Source of the DNA: Verrucomicrobiota bacterium
Lineage (GTDB): Bacteria > Verrucomicrobiota > Verrucomicrobiia > Opitutales > Opitutaceae
Length of the DNA stretch: 64,000 bases
NCBI GenBank assembly: GCA_023443455.1
Contig: JAEZUE010000068.1
Location: 1-64,000, forward strand
Direction of reading: 5' to 3'
The notes under the pieces are model-generated. The model did not search any database and was not told the DNA's origin. It saw only the letters and a list, made by a program, of their open reading frames with translations. Shown here piece by piece: positions 1 to 9,823 of this stretch (positions are counted from its first letter, which is position 1; each line of letters begins with the position of its first letter). The translations under genes and the position numbers were made by a program.

Positions 1-6
1 GTCAGC

Positions 7-1101
7 TTGCCCCGGGCTGGGGCTGGTCTCTTCTCCGGTTTGTTTTTCATCACCCGATTGCTAACGCGATCGGCAAACCCGAGGCCAGCTCCCGCCTCTT
101 ACCTCAATTCCTGTGGGACGGCTGTGCCGCATTATGAAAATGTGTGCAGCAATATCCTCGAGTTTTTCTTTGATCCAACTGCGGAGCATGGGTTGCGGGA
201 TATGCTACTTTCTTCATTCTTGGATATGGTCGGCCGAGACGGCCTTTCCGTGCCCAATGGGGTTGCTATTACCCGGGAGTATCTAGCCGATGATCAAAAG
301 CGCATCGACCTTGTGATCGATTGCGAGTCATTTGTTCTCGGGGTAGAGAACAAGATTTTTCATTGGGAGGCCAACGACTTTAGGAACTATGGGCGGGTGC
401 TTGACCGCCTTGGCAGAGACAAGGAGACAATAAAAGCCGTCCTATGCTTGAAGGCGAATGCCGGCCTTCCGCCGTTGGAGGGAGGTTTTGTTCGCTATCA
501 ATACGAGCAGCTGTGGGAATGTGCCCGAGCGAACTTGGGTCGTTACCTGCCGCAGGCCAATCCCAAATGGGTGACGTTTCTCTTGGATTTTATGGCTACG
601 ACAACAAATCTGAATGGCCCATCTATGGAACTCACGAAGAGTGATCAATTTTTCATTGAAAACGACGTTGAAATTGAGCGAATGGTTGGCGAACGAAATG
701 CATTTCTCGGTCGCCTGCATCAGAAGGTTTCTAGCCTTTTGGCGGTGGTATGTGAGATGGATGAAGTGAAAGGACTGAGCCGCGCCCCTTGGGTGTACGC
801 GAAGAACTGTCTAGTGCTCGAGTATTATGTGGAGAATGCGCATGCTATAGCTTTTGATCTCTACATCAGTCCAGCCGGGTGGAAGCTGCAGTTGTTTGGG
901 CGGAATTCGGGATCGAAAGGCAAACTCGCTTCGATGCTGGGTCACCCGAGCCTTGCTTCGCTGGGTGCGGATCGTGCTCCGATCGAAAACGGCAGGCACA
1001 TTGTGCAGAAATGGTCCGTCGATACAGACCTTGGCGAGATCAGCGAGGCCCTCCGGTCATGGATGCAGGCATTCGCGGCGGCCGTTCGAAACGGGGAATG
1101 A
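7..1101 (+). CDS. PD-(D/E)XK nuclease family protein
   Basis: This is probably a DNA-cutting or DNA-processing enzyme of the PD-(D/E)XK superfamily (PDDEXK_4-like). The core is visible: D101 in 'RIDLVID', then E114-N-K116 in 'VENKI', matching D-(x)n-ExK. Upstream, 'PHYENVCSNILEFFFDP' followed by 'EHGLRD' resembles the conserved N-terminal block of this family. The only start inside the window is a TTG at 7, and the frame is open to the window edge, so the true start may lie upstream. GC is visibly lower than in the rest of the window (25 of 60 bases at 121-180). It ends 39 nt before the ATG of a broken HNH nuclease gene. A defence role is inferred from these neighbours; the substrate is unknown. 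Confidence 0.75.
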   Translation: MPRAGAGLFSGLFFITRLLTRSANPRPAPASYLNSCGTAVPHYENVCSNILEFFFDPTAEHGLRDMLLSSFLDMVGRDGLSVPNGVAITREYLADDQKRIDLVIDCESFVLGVENKIFHWEANDFRNYGRVLDRLGRDKETIKAVLCLKANAGLPPLEGGFVRYQYEQLWECARANLGRYLPQANPKWVTFLLDFMATTTNLNGPSMELTKSDQFFIENDVEIERMVGERNAFLGRLHQKVSSLLAVVCEMDEVKGLSRAPWVYAKNCLVLEYYVENAHAIAFDLYISPAGWKLQLFGRNSGSKGKLASMLGHPSLASLGADRAPIENGRHIVQKWSVDTDLGEISEALRSWMQAFAAAVRNGE

Positions 1102-1140
1102 TCGAAATTTCAGCCATTGGATCTAGCTCCCCCGCTCCCG

Positions 1141-2190
1141 ATGATACCTCGAGAACTCAAGCCCCGGCACATTCTCGAAGCCGCAACGGAGATTGATGCT
1201 GAGGGGGTTCCCTCGGTGCGGGCTTCGCGGCATTTCGATGTCGTGGTTGAGGGGAAGCCATACCCACCCAAGTACCTTCTATCGGTGGCTGCTCGGCTTG
1301 CAAAGGTGAGGGAACTGGAGCCGAACGACTTCATTACCACAGAGGCTCGTTAGGCGCTCGGAAGACTCGGGTTCAAGGTCATCGAGAAGAAGCGCAAACC
1401 GAAGACTCGAGCACCGATCACGGTTTCAACTCCGAGCTTTGTCATTTCATGGGACGATGTCGCGAGTAGGGACGTGATTCCCTTGTCATGGTTGCAGGTC
1501 GGTCCGCCGTTGATCGGAGTAGAGCACGAAATGCGCGACTCCAGCGCGCGGCTCGAAGGGCGAGCGAAATGCGATGTGACCGTGACCAACGGCGAGGCTG
1601 TGTTCGACTATCGGCCCTACCGGAAATTCAACCGCGATCACCATGTCGACATCGGTGATGTCCACGTGGCCTTCACGGGTGGCGCTTCCTCGCCTGTCGA
1701 CTCGGTTGAGTGGCGAGGTGGTGCCAACGAGGTGATTCGTGGCGTATTAGAGGAGCCGGTTTTGGCGACCAAGGAAGCCAAACCATACGTCCGTCCGGCA
1801 AAGGCGTCAGAGAAGACGGCGGCCTTCAAACGCGAGCGCCCTGGGCAGTCCAAATTCAGGAGTGACCTGAAGAGGAACGATGGTGGCCGATGCTGCATCA
1901 GCCAGTGTGGTGTCTCGGAGGCACTGGAGGGCGCGCACATCGATTCCTATCGATCCCCGGCCTCGAACCATTTGTGCAATGGGCTGCTGCTACGCAGGGA
2001 TCTCCATGCTCTTTTCGACTGGCACCTGATCTCCGTTGACCCGGAAACAAGGCAGGTCGCTGTCGCGAAGCGCCTCCACGGAACGGAGTACGAAGAGTTT
2101 CACGGGCGTACGTTGGCGTCTGGCGAACAGGCTCCCGATCCAGCGGCCCTGAAACGCCACTTTGCAGTCTTCAAACAGAAGGACGTCTGA
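1141..2190 (+). pseudogene. ScoMcrA-like HNH endonuclease, interrupted by an in-frame TAG
   Basis: Read in one frame, this encodes a 349-residue HNH nuclease with a TAG at codon 71 (1351-1353). Both halves are clearly one gene. The N-terminal part ('PRHILEAATEID', 'GKPYPPKYLLSVAARLAK') resembles the head domain of ScoMcrA-like type IV enzymes, and the code after the TAG ('ALGRLGFKVIEKK') completes that domain. The C-terminal HNH_2-type domain has C251-C252, C256, H266 in 'GAHIDSY', N280 and H289 in 'RRDLHALFD'. Family members of this kind cut modified DNA. The gene is probably inactivated, unless an ATG at 1474 yields a truncated product of 238 residues that keeps the HNH domain. A sequencing error at the TAG cannot be excluded. 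Confidence 0.75.
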
Positions 2191-2192
2191 CT

Positions 2193-2390
2193 ATGCCCAT
2201 CAAACACGCCATCTGGACGGTCGGAACCAAACCTGCGCCGCTCGCGTTGGGGCGACTCCCGGCCGAGCTGCAGTTGGAGGAGATGATCGTGACCGATCCA
2301 GCGATCCTGTTTCCGGAGTGGAGGTTGATCGGTCGGCAGGAGATCACGCCGTTCTCCGGGCGGGCCTGTTCGCAAGCGATTGGCCGTTGA
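2193..2390 (+). pseudogene. N-terminal remnant of a NucS/DUF91-like nuclease
   Basis: A 65-codon frame starts 2 nt after the HNH gene. Its beginning ('MPIKHAIWTVG', then 'LEEMIVTDP' and 'EWRLIGRQE') matches, as I remember it, the start of endonuclease NucS-like or DUF91-type proteins. Those continue for at least another hundred residues with a catalytic nuclease core. Here the similarity stops at about residue 55 ('PFSGR') and a TGA follows at 2388-2390. The next gene starts 15 nt later. I read it as a truncated remnant left by a deletion, not a functional small protein. The family assignment is from memory and moderately secure. Confidence 0.55.
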
Positions 2391-2405
2391 GCGCTATCCG
2401 ACTAG

Positions 2406-2990
2406 ATGAAACCCCCAACCCCAAAAACTGCGAGCTGGAGCGCCGTGAGCCGGTCGCTCGGTACATGGGAGAAACCCGCCCTGCTCGCGCTCCTCAAGGA
2501 ACTGTTCCAGGCCGCCCCGGTGAACCGCGACCTGCTTCGTGCCCGCTGTCTCGTGCAGGACGCCCCCGGCCAGGTACTCGAAAAGTACAGACACAAGATC
2601 GTCGAGCAGTTCTTCCCCAAGCGGGGCTTCGGCAAGCTCAAGCTGGGCGAGGCGCGCAAGGCGATCCGCGACTACCGCAAGGCCACCGGCAGCGTCGCCG
2701 GCACGGCGGAGTTGTTGCTGACCTATGTCGAAAACGGCGTGGAGTTCACCCGCCAGTACGGCGACATCGACGAGCGCTTCTACAGCAGCGTGGAGTCGGT
2801 GCTCTCCGAATTGGCCGCGCTGTTGCGCAAGGAGGGGCGGGCGCTTTACCCTGCGTTGGCGGAGCGGCTGGCGAAAGTGGAGCGGGGGAGCGACTGCGTC
2901 GGCTGGGGCTTCCACGACTTCATCGCGGATGTTGTGGGGCGATTGGAGGAAGATCTCGGGGATCGTCGCGAGGGTGGATCGTCCGCTTGA
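2406..2990 (+). CDS. DUF6155-like protein
   Basis: A soluble 194-residue protein, mostly helical in appearance, with no signal peptide or membrane segment. Blocks such as 'KLGEARKAIRDYRKATGS', 'ELLLTYVENGVEFT' and 'YGDIDERFYSSVESVL' match my recollection of the DUF6155 family, whose function is unknown. The ATG at 2406 follows the nuclease remnant by 15 nt. The GC-rich codon use is like the chromosomal genes to the right, so this gene may mark the right border of the low-GC patch. No function is proposed. Confidence 0.7.
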   Translation: MKPPTPKTASWSAVSRSLGTWEKPALLALLKELFQAAPVNRDLLRARCLVQDAPGQVLEKYRHKIVEQFFPKRGFGKLKLGEARKAIRDYRKATGSVAGTAELLLTYVENGVEFTRQYGDIDERFYSSVESVLSELAALLRKEGRALYPALAERLAKVERGSDCVGWGFHDFIADVVGRLEEDLGDRREGGSSA

Positions 2991-3286
2991 TGAGTAGCCT
3001 TGAAGCGCTCGAGAACGTGGGTGCGCGATCGCCCCGCTTCGATGAGCCTCGCGGAACCATCGTCGCGAGCGAAGCCGAGCCGACTGCCGCCGGGGTGCCG
3101 GAACGAAGGAGCGCCTCGTGGCAAGAGGCGGCCCGGCGAGGGCGACTCCTTGCCGCCGAATTGACCGCCGTCGTGTCGTGCCCGGGATACCCGGATCGCC
3201 GCGCTCGGTTTCGGCTGCCCCGATCGCCATCTACGCCGGCGGAATACACGGACACGACGCTTTGGCGAGTGCGGTCACGGGGGCGC
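2991..3286. other. Gene-poor stretch between DUF6155-like gene and TonB receptor terminator
   Basis: About 300 nt with no convincing gene on either strand. The open frames here look like GC-rich shadow frames without recognisable motifs. I see no tRNA, repeat or promoter-like sequence. It may hold remnant sequence from the decaying island to the left. Confidence 0.4.
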
Positions 3287-3324
3287 AAAAAAAAGGTGGC
3301 GGACCGCCCCAACGGTCCGCCACC
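3287..3324 (-). terminator. Rho-independent terminator of the TonB receptor gene
   Basis: A perfect 12-bp stem (3295-3306 with 3313-3324) and 6-nt loop are followed, in the minus direction, by eight T residues (A tract at 3287-3294 on the plus strand). It lies 40 nt past the stop codon of the receptor gene, and is the strongest intrinsic terminator in the window. Confidence 0.93.
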
Positions 3325-3363
3325 CCAGTACACGCTATTTGCAGACTCCAGAACAGTCGAAGA

Positions 3364-6300
3364 CTAGAACCGGAAGGTGTTGGTGAGCTGCCAGGTTTGC
3401 GGCGGGCGGATACGATAGCCGGCCGGGGTGCCGTCGGGCTGGGTCGTGATCGCGACGAGCTCGTTGCCCACAAACGCGTTGCGGACGTTGAGCTGGATGC
3501 TCCAGTCGATGCCCTTCCAGATGTTGCGGCGGTACCCGACCCAGAAGTCGAAGTTGTAGGCCGCGTCATCCTTGTACGGGTTCGCGAGGTCGTAGACCAC
3601 GTTGGTGCCCGAGGCGGAGATCACCGGATAGCCGATGCTGACCGCGGACTCGTAGCGCACGCCACCACCGACGTTGAAGCCCTTCAGGCGGCCCGAATCG
3701 AAGTCGTAGTTGGTGATGAGGTTGAAGCGCCACTTGCGCAGCTCGGGGACGTTGGTGCCTTCCATGAGCTTGAGCATGTGGTAGGTCGAACCGAAGTTCT
3801 GGTTCCACTGGAACAGCGTGGTCTCGTTGCCCGCGCCACCCCACCAGATGCGGAGATCGCCGGCGCTGCCGATGCCACCGTTGAGGGCGGCTTCGTACTT
3901 GGAGACGAAGTCCGAGAGGGCCTCGCCGCCGACGTTGTTGCGCACCGCGCTGGTCTTGGAGCCGTTGAACGTCAGGCGCCAGTTCGGTGTCACCTGGGCG
4001 TTGAACTCGACCTCGTAACCCTTGGAGACGCTATCCTCGGTCACCGTCACACCGGCCGGGTTGGACGCGCCGATCGGAGTACCGCTGCCTTGGAACGGCG
4101 ACTGCAGGTTGATGCCCCACGCCTTGTAGAAGTCGGGGTTCACGCTGTTCTGCCAGGTGCGCCACGCCGCGACGGCCGAAGCCTCGCGTTCCGCGGCCAA
4201 GCGCCACGCTTCGGTGTTGGCGGCATCGCCGGTGAGGCCGGCGGCCGCCGCCATGTCGCGCTCACGCTGGGCGGGCTCGTAGTTGTACTGGTTGTAGAAC
4301 GGATCCGCGGGGTTGGCCGCGGTGTCCGGAGTCCAGCCGGTCCAGTTGTTCTCGAACTGGTTGGCCCAGTTGCCCGACCAGGTCTGCGAGGCGCCGATGA
4401 ACCACATGTTGCCGCTGAGCGCTTCGTTGGCCACATTGGCCGAGGACGTCACGTAGCGGTTGACCTTGAGCGAGAACCGGCCGTCGCGGGTTTCGAGGAG
4501 GAAGCCCTTGTCGGTCGTCGCACCGGTGGGCGGCGGCAACGCGTGGCCGTAGATGTCCACGCGGGCGGCGGCCGGCTGGAAGTTCGACGACTTGTTGTAG
4601 AACAGGCTCACCTGCACCGGGCTCTTGGCGAAGAGCTTCTTCAGGCCCGGGAGGTCCATGATGTGGCCGACGACCATCCAGCTATGCGAGGTGACCTGCA
4701 GCCGGTTGAACTTCGTGGGCGAGTTCTCGTTGTCCATGATCTCATGGTTCTCCAGCACGTAGGGATCCCAGTTGAGGACACCGCGTGCATCGGCGAGCTG
4801 GATCGTGCGGCTCCCGTCTTTGGCGCTCCAGGAGCTGTTGTTCGAGTCGTTCGACATCGTCCACGACTTGGCGATGTCCTTGCGGACGCCCCAGGTGCCG
4901 ACGATGGCGTTGTCGAGGAAGTGCCCCTGCCACACGAAGGCATTGGACGTGACGCGCGAGCGGGTCAGGCGGGCGCCCGTGGTATTATGGAGGCGAGCCG
5001 CTTCCGAAGACTCGGAGTCGCTCCACGTGAGCGGGACGTTGGACCAACCGACGTAGTTGGCCGGATTCTCCGACTGGGTCAGGTGGGATTTTGCGTAATC
5101 CTTGCTGCTCGGATCGTTCCACGGAGCGATGTCGGGATAGTACGGGTCGACCCACAGCGCGCCCGGGTCGACGTAGTTCGGGTCCGACGGATTCGTCGGC
5201 TTGTTCCACTTGCCGACGAAGGTGCGCAGGCTGCCCGACTGGGCCACCGCCACCTCGGAAGGATTCGGCAAGTAGGCGCCGGACGCCGTGGTGCGATTGA
5301 TCAGGGAGTCGCCGAGGTAGATGACCGTGTTGGGCACCACTTCGTTGGCGTTGATCTTGTACGGCGAGGAGATGCGGATCGACTCGGCGTAGGCGTCGTC
5401 GGCGGTGTAGCGGATCCACGAACGGTTGTCGGTCTTGTTCTCGTCGGAGGCGAACAGGCCGGTGACCGTGTGCTTGCCGAGGAACTTGGTGAACCAGTTC
5501 TTGCCGAACTTTTCGAAGTCCTGCGTCGCGAAGATCGTGGCGCGCTTGTTCTCCTTCTTCGACAGGTAGGAGCTGTTGTTGCCCTGGCCGTTGTCGGAGA
5601 TGAAGGCCTTGCCGACATTCGGATTCGGGGTGCCGTCGCCGTAGGGCTCGCCGTCGAGGCCAGCCGGGGATCCGTCGCCGTAGACCTTGTTGATGTCGAC
5701 GTAGATGGCTTGGCGTTCGCCGGAGAGCAGGCTGAGGCGGCCGTTCTTGTAGAACTCGTTGTTGTACGCCAACTCGAAGCCGATCTGGTCGTCGAAGAAG
5801 GTCTGGGCGAGGCTGATGTTGTAGGCGCGGAAGTCCTGCCACTCCTTCTTGTTCGGACCGTCGAGCAACTGGTTGTAGAAGTCGAAGATCGAGGAGTCGC
5901 TGATGCTCATGTCCTTGTACACGCCGGAGTTCGAGAACGGGAGACCCGCGTTCTTGGCGTACGAGGCGTAGGGGGCGATGGAGCCCGGGCGCTGCCACCG
6001 CTGACCGTCGATCTTGTTGTCGAAGCCGCCGGCGGAGTTCAGGGCGCCCGCGTACTCCTGGCGGGGCTCGAAGATCTGCATCGGCGCCGGGTTGGCGGAG
6101 TTGTCCTGGAAGAACACCATCGGGCCACCGAACTGCTGGGCGAAGTTGCCGACCCAGGGATTGTAGCTGGGATTGGGTGAACCGCCGTTGATGCCGTCCG
6201 GGTACCAGGACAGCACTCCGCCGGGGATCGACGGGCCGTTGTACTTCTGGCGGATCTGGCCGTGGTTCTGGCGGGGCGTGTTGTCATCGACCAGCGCGAG

Positions 6301-7275
6301 CGGGATGAAGGTCGCGCGGTTGAGATTCTGGTACGTCGTCGGATTGCCGTCGACATCCTTGCCCGCGTAGGAACCGGTGAGGAACCACGGGGTGATCATG
6401 TCGATCGGGGGCAGGGTGCGCGGGTTGTTGGAACGCACGCGGCCGACCTCGTAGTTGGCCTTGACGATGGTGCGCATGCCGGCGCGTTTGAGGAACGCCG
6501 GCTCGAAGCGGAGGGCGCTGTAGAGGCGCTCGTCCTTGGAAAACGCGGGTTCCTGCTTGAACTGCTCGTCGTTGCGCAATGCGGCGACGCGCACGGCCAA
6601 CTCGTCCTTGATGAGGACGCGGTTGAGGTCGAGCGTCTGGCGGTTCGAGCCGTAGCTGCCGAGGCGGAAGGAGGCCTCGTTGGCGTTGTTGAACATCGCC
6701 TGCTTGGAGCGGGTGTTGATGATGCCCGCCGGGCTGCCCATGCCGAAGAGGATCGAGTTCGCACCGCGCTGGAGATCGACACCGTCGACGGCGTAGCCGT
6801 CCCACGGGATGTCGGTCATGAAGAAGTCGCGGGTGTTGTCCGCCGCGGCGAGACCGCGGACACGGGTGTTGGTGTTCGGGGTGATGAACTTGGGCGACTC
6901 GTCGAGCACGGCGCCGTCGCCGTTGCCGCCGAAATTGCCGTAGGTGCCGCCGACTTCCGAACTGGTCGTGTACTGCAGCAGCGTGCGGTTGTCGGTGGCT
7001 CCGACGTCCTTGAGGAACTCGGAGGTGACGACGCTGACGGCGCTGCCGATGTCGCGCAGTTCGGTGTTGAGGCGGTTGCCCGCCAGGGTATTCGAGGCGG
7101 CATAGCCGGTGGTTGCTGCGCCGCTGACTTCGAACGGACTGAGAACGACGACGTCCTCATCCGTGGCCTTGCCTTCGGTGGATGCCGCATTTGGAGCCAC
7201 CGGTGCCGTCTGGGCGACGAGCACGGGCGAAAGCATCGCGGCAAGGGCCGCGACGCGGGTCTTCATCTTCGTCAT
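3364..7275 (-). CDS. TonB-dependent outer membrane receptor (Opitutaceae type, 1303 aa)
   Basis: A large outer-membrane receptor that would import a substrate using energy from TonB-ExbBD. The N-terminus is a signal peptide ending near 'VLVAQTAPVAPNA'. Then comes 'VVLSPFEVSG', the verrucomicrobial receptor signature, followed by a plug domain (roughly residues 50-200; 'RLNTELRDIGSAVSVV', 'VDLQRGANSILFGMGSPAG') and a long beta-barrel ending in 'TNTFRF' with the terminal Phe typical of barrel proteins. At 1303 residues it is longer than typical siderophore receptors (700-800) and more like polymer-uptake receptors. The substrate cannot be told. No SusD-like partner is next to it. Translation may start at ATG 7275 (MTKMK) or the internal ATG three codons on. 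Expression is monocistronic, with a strong terminator behind it. Confidence 0.93.
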   Translation of the reverse strand: MTKMKTRVAALAAMLSPVLVAQTAPVAPNAASTEGKATDEDVVVLSPFEVSGAATTGYAASNTLAGNRLNTELRDIGSAVSVVTSEFLKDVGATDNRTLLQYTTSSEVGGTYGNFGGNGDGAVLDESPKFITPNTNTRVRGLAAADNTRDFFMTDIPWDGYAVDGVDLQRGANSILFGMGSPAGIINTRSKQAMFNNANEASFRLGSYGSNRQTLDLNRVLIKDELAVRVAALRNDEQFKQEPAFSKDERLYSALRFEPAFLKRAGMRTIVKANYEVGRVRSNNPRTLPPIDMITPWFLTGSYAGKDVDGNPTTYQNLNRATFIPLALVDDNTPRQNHGQIRQKYNGPSIPGGVLSWYPDGINGGSPNPSYNPWVGNFAQQFGGPMVFFQDNSANPAPMQIFEPRQEYAGALNSAGGFDNKIDGQRWQRPGSIAPYASYAKNAGLPFSNSGVYKDMSISDSSIFDFYNQLLDGPNKKEWQDFRAYNISLAQTFFDDQIGFELAYNNEFYKNGRLSLLSGERQAIYVDINKVYGDGSPAGLDGEPYGDGTPNPNVGKAFISDNGQGNNSSYLSKKENKRATIFATQDFEKFGKNWFTKFLGKHTVTGLFASDENKTDNRSWIRYTADDAYAESIRISSPYKINANEVVPNTVIYLGDSLINRTTASGAYLPNPSEVAVAQSGSLRTFVGKWNKPTNPSDPNYVDPGALWVDPYYPDIAPWNDPSSKDYAKSHLTQSENPANYVGWSNVPLTWSDSESSEAARLHNTTGARLTRSRVTSNAFVWQGHFLDNAIVGTWGVRKDIAKSWTMSNDSNNSSWSAKDGSRTIQLADARGVLNWDPYVLENHEIMDNENSPTKFNRLQVTSHSWMVVGHIMDLPGLKKLFAKSPVQVSLFYNKSSNFQPAAARVDIYGHALPPPTGATTDKGFLLETRDGRFSLKVNRYVTSSANVANEALSGNMWFIGASQTWSGNWANQFENNWTGWTPDTAANPADPFYNQYNYEPAQRERDMAAAAGLTGDAANTEAWRLAAEREASAVAAWRTWQNSVNPDFYKAWGINLQSPFQGSGTPIGASNPAGVTVTEDSVSKGYEVEFNAQVTPNWRLTFNGSKTSAVRNNVGGEALSDFVSKYEAALNGGIGSAGDLRIWWGGAGNETTLFQWNQNFGSTYHMLKLMEGTNVPELRKWRFNLITNYDFDSGRLKGFNVGGGVRYESAVSIGYPVISASGTNVVYDLANPYKDDAAYNFDFWVGYRRNIWKGIDWSIQLNVRNAFVGNELVAITTQPDGTPAGYRIRPPQTWQLTNTFRF

Positions 7276-7646
7276 AGCTTATTGGGTTTGGGGGATGCAC
7301 ATCCCGACGAACGGTGATGTGTGGGTGTTGCCTGTTGCTGCCGGGGGGGCGCTGGGGATGCGCGGAATCAGCAACGAGTTCGGCTTCCGATGAAGCAAGG
7401 AATCGAACGGCTGGTCCGGGGTAGTACTTTCGGTTGGCCGTGTGCGGTGCTGCCCCGACCGAGACGCCGCCAGGAAGGGGCAAACCCCATTTGCGGCGGT
7501 ACGAGCGTCGTGGGATCTTCGTGGCGTCCCGTTCGTGGTTCCGTCCCGAGGGGCCCCGGCGTGGCTCGCTTCCGCGGAGGGCGCTTGTGCCCGAATCCGG
7601 CCCCGGCGGGCTTGCCTCTCCGCCGCGTCGGGACAGCCTTCGCGCC
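7276..7646. other. Divergent intergenic region, TonB receptor / MoxR operon
   Basis: A 371-nt gap between the divergent receptor gene and the MoxR operon; it should hold promoters for both. I could not find a convincing -10/-35 pair. A small inverted repeat (GCAAA...TTTGC) lies near 7480-7500. Open frames here have no recognisable features. Confidence 0.4.
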
Positions 7647-8614
<968 letters not shown>

Positions 8615-8618
<4 letters not shown>

Positions 8619-9823
8619 GCATCGCCCCCGACAGTCCGGTCGCGGCGGCCGCGCTCAGCGGTCCATTGCCCGGTGGCGGAGCCGCGGTGCCCGCCGGGGC
8701 CGGCGAGGAGTGGCACGGCGCGGGGGGGCGCCGCCGTTTTCGCTGGAGCGAGTGGTCGTGGGTCGAGCTGCTTTGGGGGCTGCTGCTGCCGGCGAAACGG
8801 CAGCGGGTGCTGCCGACGATGCCCGGTCTGGTGCTGGTCGCGATGGTGCTGGCGATCGGCATGGCGGCGTACAACACGGGCAACAACATCCTCTTCATCA
8901 CGCTCGCGCTGCTGTTGGCCAGTCTGGTGCTCAGCGGCGTGCTCGCGTGGCTCAATTTTTCGGGTACGGAGTGGCGGCTGCGGGCCCGGCCGCCGTTCCG
9001 GGTTGGTCAGGAGGCGGTCGTCGCCGTGGAGCTGCGCAACACCAAGCGGGTGCTGCCCACCTACGCGTTGTGGTTCGATCTCGCGGCCCGGCGCACCGGG
9101 GCGAACTCGCGGCTGTTCCTGCGACGCCGGCTCGAGGTGGGCGGCGTGGACCGGCTCGAATGGTGCTTTCGGCCGACGCGGCGCGGCGTCGAGACGCTCG
9201 CGATCGAGGGGGTGGGCTCGTTGTTCCCGTTCGGCTTTCTGCGCAAGACGCTGGGCGCCGACGTGCGGCGCGAGGTGCGGGTATGGCCGGAACCGGTGAC
9301 GGTAGCCTTCGTCGGCGCGGCGGTCGCGCGTTTCCAGATGGAGAGCGAGGAGGTGGCCCGGCCCGGTTCGGGCCAGGATCTGCTCAGCCTGCGCCGATAC
9401 CGGCCGGGCGATTCGCATCGGCACATCCACTGGAAGGCCTCGGCGCGCGTGCGCCAGCTGCTGGTGCGGCAGAACGCGACCGAGGGCGCCGCCACCTTCG
9501 GGCTCTGGCTGGAGTCGGCGGCGGCGATGTGGCCGCGGCCGGAGCAGTTCGAGCTGCTCTGCCGTTTCGCGGGCTCGCTGGCGGAGGACTTGTTCCGCCT
9601 CGGGCGGCTCGACAGTGTCGCGGTCGACGCCGAGGCGCCGCTGCTTGTGCGGCGGATCCGTGATGTGGAGACATGGTTGGACCGGCTGGCGTTGCTCGAG
9701 CCCGGGACCGGCGTGGGCCGGCGGGGCGGGCCGCGGGTGCGGGGGGCGTTGATCACTTTCGAACCCGAGGGAGAAAGGGGGGTGCGTGCGCGCTTGGGCC
9801 ACGACATCGCGGCGCGCGTCTGA
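8615..9823 (+). CDS. DUF58 domain membrane protein
   Basis: The middle gene of the MoxR operon, 402 aa from the overlapping GTG at 8615. Two hydrophobic helices lie near residues 70-115 ('GLVLVAMVLAIGMAAYNTG', 'LFITLALLLASLVLSGVL'). A soluble part follows that contains the DUF58 hallmark 'DLLSLRRYRPGDSHRHIHW' and 'KASARVRQLLVRQ'. DUF58 proteins often carry a VWA-like fold and are proposed MoxR clients; the molecular function is unknown. The 3' end overlaps the next gene by 38 nt. The first 40 residues are proline- and glycine-rich and poorly conserved, so a later start is possible. Confidence 0.88.

Noticed and set aside
1351..1353. Recoding of the TAG as an amino acid
   Set aside because: No stem-loop or special context, and the other genes use TAG and TGA as ordinary stops; mutation is simpler.
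3118..6180. A 1020-residue open frame on the plus strand opposite the TonB receptor
   Set aside because: It lies entirely against a clear receptor gene and has Val/Gly/Arg-rich shadow composition with no domains.
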